This document shows, piece by piece, positions 60,813 to 64,000 of a stretch of 64,000 nt of DNA. A model generated the notes under the pieces. It had not been told where the DNA came from, made no database searches, and saw only the letters and a program-made list of their open reading frames with translations. Positions within the stretch are counted from its first letter, which is position 1. Each line of letters starts with the position of its first letter. The stretch is from Mimachlamys varia (taxonomy: Eukaryota; Mollusca; Bivalvia; Pectinida; Pectinidae), in the NCBI GenBank assembly GCA_947623455.1, contig OX392527.1, positions 11,094,001 to 11,158,000 of the forward strand, written 5' to 3'. The translations under genes and the position numbers were made by a program.

Positions 60813-62860
60813 AGTGAAGACTGATCCCCTTATCTTTGTTCAGTGGGTATGGTTTTATGTCAGCGTTCGTTGTTGTGAAATTGTTCAATCAAAATAGATT
60901 AGCTTTATGATGATGATAAAAATTGTGGGATTTATGTTGACAATAATATGTCTGTAAAGCTCTTCAGGACTTGGCATTAGCCTAAGGTATAAGGGAGACA
61001 ACTCCTGCAGAAATGTAACCTCTATGTTGCTATGATGTAGGCACACTGACAGTAACTAGTTTAAAGCATGTATGTCAGATTTGTTCACCACCTACACAAA
61101 CTCCCATCATCCATGATACACTGTGATATAGGTATAGGTATAAGCTGTGCTGAAAAGGAATAAATATCTATAATACACACGTTTATTCATCTGGAATGTT
61201 AATTCTGGCTTTGCATGAATTTTTTCCTCGTGGCGTATCCACACTTCACAGCGAATTGACGACCTCATTCATCTGTGGATTGGTACAGTTGATTGTGTTT
61301 TTTCCATCCACCTTAGAATATATCCAGAAAGAAAATCAAGCAAATTCAAAACTCATATAACTTATTATAATTGCTAGATTTTTTGTTCTTTTTCGAAATG
61401 ATGAACTAGAGGCCCTTACATCTAATTAATTATCTAACAGTTACCTCAGTTATTCTGACAAAAAATCTAAACTAAGCCACATGCAGGAGTTTCAGGATTT
61501 TGAGTGATATATGACATAAATCGTAATAATTTTGGTTACCAGTAAACAAATCTGTAAGTAAATGGTAGGAACACATTTTATCTGGTGTGAAATGAGGGTA
61601 CATGTTTGAACCAAATTAAGGTACCAAGTATAAAAAAAATAGTCGGGAAACAAAAGATTAAAATTAAAATACATTGATGTATATAATGATAGCATAAAGC
61701 ACCCCTCTTAATTTATAAATCAACATATAATCAAAGTTACTTCAGTTAGCCTCGTACTTAATTATGTATCATTTGATACCAGGTCCTACCATATTGGTTA
61801 AATATTGAGGTACATGTAGTCATTGGCTTAAACTTTGGCATTGCATGTATGGACTTGGAAAAAAAATGTAGCCGGGTGGTAAACAACTTTTTCAATTTGC
61901 ACAGCGTTAGCACATTGACAAATTATGCAACTGTTTGCTGTGTTTGGAAATATTCAGATAGAACATCACTAGCTTGCAGAAAAATTTACTTGCACAGTTA
62001 GCTCGCAAAGAAAATTAAAAAGCTCACAAGATGATCACAGAAAAAACCCCCAAAAACATGCAAGCTAGTACATGTACTATCTTTCTCCATATTTTCGACA
62101 GAAACAGTTCTTTTTCCTTTATATGCTTCACATTTGCCATGACTGAAATAAAGAGCAGAAACATTTCAGCAGAATCATTTGATATTTTTAACTTGTGTAC
62201 TTGGTAATCTTATAATTCCCTCGGATGTTTTCTGGACTGATCGCTGGTGTGTTTTGTCTGCCGCCTACACAAAATGCAGGCAGGAGAATTCTATTTGTAT
62301 GTAAATAAAGTACTTTACAAACATCTTAAAGTTGTTTTCACATCCAGCAATCAATAGTGATTTCCTTCTGCAGAAGCAGATAGCCAGAGAATTAGGGTAA
62401 GGACCTGTCAATGACAACAAATATTGCTAAATATTGTCCTCGCTTATCAAAACACAAATCTTTGTCTAGTTCAGGAAATGGCAAATTCTGGCCTTTGTCA
62501 TAGAGCTATTGAATGATTGTGCCCAGTTATGAGATTTCATACAAAGCTGTCCCGATTCCAGCTTGTTTCGTAATATTTGACGTTCCTCAAAATCCAGAGT
62601 TTCTTAGGCCGAAGCAAGCGCTATGGTAGGACTGAGTTTTATTGATACAGTTGGAATATTTCAGTTATGTATAATTCATCATGCTTTTATATAATAGCCA
62701 TAAACAGTTGTGTATGAGGTGTAAATGGTAAGGTTTGTGATTATGTGTTGATGGGTAGGGTAGGATATTGCTGGTTAGTTTATTTCTGGTTCTGGTCGTT
62801 AATTTGTTCTTTGTTTTGTCAACATTTGACAATATTTATGGGAGGGATGAAGTAAAGGTT
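60813..62860. other. Anonymous AT-rich sequence, 2 kb
   Basis: Unique AT-rich DNA; a 67-codon minus frame at 61492-61695 is AT-driven. No repeat or RNA gene recognised. Confidence 0.5.
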
Positions 62861-63024
62861 TTATAGTCTGCCTTAATAACAACATGCAGTGGCTGATTTA
62901 TACTTAATCCTTATATGGTAATATTGTGTTACTTATATAGATTTATAGCCTGCCTTAATAACAACATGCAGTGGCTGATTTATACTTAATCCTTATATGG
63001 TAATATTGTGTTACTTATATAGAT
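62861..63024. repeat. Tandem duplication, 82 bp x 2
   Basis: Copies start with ttatag at 62861 and 62943 and share aacatgcagtggctgattta, then ccttatatggtaatattgtg. They differ by one or two bases. Confidence 0.95.
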
Positions 63025-63123
63025 TTTATAGTAACATTTTGTTACTCATATGATAGTATTGTAGCATTCTGCAATACTTTATGTTCTTGTATAGTTACAT
63101 CATTTAATGCTTAAATAGTATAG

Positions 63124-64000
63124 TTAAACATTGTGTTACTTGTATAGTTACATTGTTACTTGTATCGTTGTATAGTTACATTGTTACTTGTATCATTGTA
63201 TAGTTATAGTGTTACTTGTATCGTTGTTTAATTATGTTGTTACTTGTATTGTTGTATAGTTAAATTGTTACTTGTATCGTTGTATAGTTACATTGTTACT
63301 TGTATCGTTGTATAATTACATTGTTACATTGTTAATTGTATTGTTGTATAGTTACATTGTTACTTGTATCGTTGTATAATTACATTGTTACATTGTTAAT
63401 TGTATTGTTGTATAGTTACATTGTTACTTGTATCGTTGTATAGTTACATTGTTACTTGTATCGTTGTATAGTTAGTGTTACTTGTATCATTGTATAGTTA
63501 CATTGTTACTTGTATCATTGTATAGTTACATTGTTACTTGTATCGTTGTATAGTTACATTGTTACTTGTATCGTTGTATAGTTACATTGTTACTTGTATC
63601 GTTGTATAGTTAGTGTTATTTGTATCATTGTATAGTTACATTGTTACTTGTATCATTGTATAGTTTCATTGTTACTTGTATCGTTGTATAGTTACATTGT
63701 TACTTGTATCGTTGTATAGTTACATTGTTAATTGTATCGATGTATAGTTAGTGTTACTTGTATCGTTGTATAATTATGTTGTTACTTGTATCGATGTATA
63801 GTTACATTGTTACTTGTATCGTTGTATAGTTTCACTGTTACTTGTATAGTTACATTGTTACTTGTATCGTTGTATAATTACATTGTTAATTATATCATTG
63901 TATAGTTACATTGTTACTTGTATCGTTGTATAGTTACATTGTTACTTGTATCATTGTATAATTATGTTGTTACTTGTATTGTTATATAGTTAAATTGTTA
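63124..64000. repeat. Minisatellite array, 28 bp unit, about 31 copies, runs off the window
   Basis: The core gttacttgtatcgttgtata recurs at 28 bp, with shortened units (tagttagtgttacttg) and longer ones with a doubled cattgttacattgttaatt (63310-63420). Simpler related text (gttacttatatag) precedes it from about 62925. The array is still in progress at base 64000, so its true length is unknown. Confidence 0.95.

Overview
The window looks like nuclear DNA of a marine invertebrate, most probably a bivalve mollusc. It is AT-rich and gene-poor, shows no bacterial-style gene packing, has one well-formed exon with splice signals, and carries dispersed repeats whose style I associate with bivalve genomes (short tandem cores of about 150 bp and an end resembling CAGGCCCTTGGGCCTCT). 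The taxonomic call is inference from remembered repeat style, not from a search.

The dominant content is tandem repeat DNA. About half of the 64 kb lies in some sixteen minisatellite arrays of 0.6 to 3.3 kb that are not related to each other in sequence. In order, with unit length: 46 bp (4253-5372), 78 bp (5867-7290), 40 bp (7993-11085), 60 bp (11310-14250), 45 bp (16516-18943), 30 bp (21708-23212), 34 bp (25441-28711), 16 bp (30391-32021), another 34 bp (34900-37868), 52/58 bp (41337-43831), 33 bp (45226-46157), another 45 bp (46789-49148), 27 bp (52977-54728), 28 bp (55755-56395), another 78 bp (58717-60812) and another 28 bp (63124 to the window end). Smaller or degenerate arrays lie between them. 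Several arrays show higher-order structure, where blocks of several units were copied as a whole. Long open frames inside these arrays arise because many unit lengths are multiples of three or lack stops; I do not regard them as genes.

Between the arrays is mostly anonymous AT-rich sequence with mobile-element remnants: a tandem-core repeat at 3588-4252 interrupted by a 335 bp inverted-repeat element with a visible target duplication; three dispersed repeats ending in the same short hairpin (about 19345-20535, 23222-23835, 49892-50550); a near-perfect palindrome at 20570-20724; and an element with 12 bp inverted ends and five 158 bp core units (56443-57394).

The only coding sequence I support with some confidence is an exon at 40404-40961 (+). 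It starts with a good ATG, encodes a predicted N-myristoylated, very acidic, disordered 182-residue N-terminus, and ends at a CAG|GTATGT donor. The 52/58 bp array would then lie in its following intron, and much of the window downstream may be intronic. A weaker candidate exon lies on the minus strand at 57481-57754. No rRNA, tRNA or CRISPR array was recognised.
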